Assembly (NCBI GenBank): GCA_026414765.1
Contig: JAOAIJ010000038.1
Coordinates: 1-64,000 of the forward strand
Reading direction: 5' to 3'
Length of the DNA stretch: 64,000 bases
DNA from: Clostridia bacterium
Lineage (GTDB): Bacteria > Bacillota > Clostridia > Acetivibrionales > DSM-27016
Of this stretch, positions 63,601 through 64,000 are shown piece by piece. Position numbers and translations under genes: made by a program. Position 1 is the first letter of the stretch, and the number at the start of each line of letters is the position of its first letter. Below the pieces are notes generated by a model. The model did not search any database. It was not told the origin of the DNA and saw only the letters and a program-made list of their open reading frames with translations.

Positions 63601-63623
63601 ACTAAATTAATCTGTTGTGCTGG
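63601..63623. repeat. Partial dispersed repeat, copy C
   Basis: CTAAATTAATCTG at 63602-63614 is identical to 10621-10633 beside copy A, and TTGTGCTGGTTG following it resembles the arm of copy A. It fills the short gap between cobO and cobT. With only this much it is suggestive, not proven. Confidence 0.4.
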
Positions 63624-63646
63624 TTGATTTAGAACAGGAGATTATT

Positions 63647-64000
63647 ATGATTTATGATAAAGCAATAAGCTCGATAGAGCAATTGGATATGGCAGCTATG
63701 AAAAAAGCCCAGACCCGGTTGGACAGCCTTACAAAGCCTCTGGGGAGCCTGGGGCGTCTGGAGGAAATTGTTAAACAACTTGCCGGAATTACGGGCAATC
63801 CGTTCCCAGTCGTTAATAAGAAAGCTGTCATAATTATGTGTGCTGATAACGGGGTTGTGGAAGAAGGGGTAAGCTCGTGCCCCAAAAATGTTACTTCTAT
63901 AGTAACTCAGAATTTTATGAAAGGTTTTACAGGTATAAATGTACTTGCGAGACATGCAGGGGCAGATATAGTTACAGTAGATATAGGGGTGGATGATGAC
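63647..64000 (+). CDS. cobT: Nicotinate-nucleotide-dimethylbenzimidazole phosphoribosyltransferase, 5' part
   Basis: The first 118 codons of CobT, cut by the window end. AACAGGAGATT precedes the ATG. RLDSLTKPLGSLGRLEEIVK is the hallmark N-terminal motif and IIMCADNGVVEEGVSSCPK the next conserved block. CobT activates the lower-ligand base to its alpha-riboside phosphate. Confidence 0.93.
   Translation, partial: MIYDKAISSIEQLDMAAMKKAQTRLDSLTKPLGSLGRLEEIVKQLAGITGNPFPVVNKKAVIIMCADNGVVEEGVSSCPKNVTSIVTQNFMKGFTGINVLARHAGADIVTVDIGVDDD

Overview
The window looks like chromosome of an anaerobic, low-to-moderate-GC Firmicute of class Clostridia. The grounds are strong GGAGG ribosome sites, frequent GTG and TTG starts, a LoaP-type NusG paralog, a B12-riboswitch-controlled anaerobic cobalamin pathway, and a Firmicute-style sigma-A promoter (TTGACA-17-TAGAAT). 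The cellulolytic clostridia (Ruminiclostridium/Acetivibrio relatives) are a plausible home, but this is inference from style, not from a marker gene. Nearly all genes are on the + strand.

Region 1 (1-775): debris, namely the 3' end of an IS3-type integrase gene (- strand) and the 3' end of an unidentified gene, followed by a strong promoter. Region 2 (776-19645): a contractile injection system operon of the Afp/PVC type: AAA+ ATPase, cap (DUF4255), one sheath, one tube, a chaperone-like protein with a -1-frame overlapping DUF6760 ORF, an unknown 454-aa protein, LysM adaptor, hub, spike, PAAR tip, gp25, two J-like baseplate proteins, tail protein I and a repeat-containing fibre. It ends in a clear terminator. 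No capsid, terminase, integrase, tape measure or recognisable toxin is present.

Region 3 (19646-26100): a two-gene, visibly AT-richer cassette. One gene encodes a 1611-aa protein joining a STAS-like region, a GHKL-type ATPase and two phosphoribosyltransferase-like regions (the first with a degenerate PRPP loop). The other encodes a receiver-like domain fused to a calcineurin-type metallophosphoesterase. I do not recognise this pair as a named system; it is the best candidate for something undescribed. Region 4 (26100-34090): a LoaP antiterminator with a long leader, followed by a small biosynthesis/export-like cluster: BtrH-like plus DUF1349 protein, candidate short peptides (one apparently frameshifted), a one-TM protein and two half ABC exporters.

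Region 5 (34093-40837): a PocR/AraC regulator, glycerol dehydrogenase and DhaK/DhaL, i.e. glycerol or dihydroxyacetone use, then a membrane alpha/beta hydrolase and a convergent lipoprotein gene. Region 6 (about 41000-64000): a cobalamin riboswitch with terminator controlling an operon that runs from cobalt uptake (cbiM, cbiQ, cbiO) through tetrapyrrole synthesis (hemA, hemL, hemB, hemC, hemD fused to cobA) and the anaerobic corrin ring genes to amidation, adenosylation, cbiB, cobD and the start of cobT, which is cut by the window edge.

Genes in the operons mostly overlap or abut. The few internal gaps in the cobalamin operon hold imperfect palindromes that resemble others in the window, suggesting a family of dispersed intergenic hairpin repeats.
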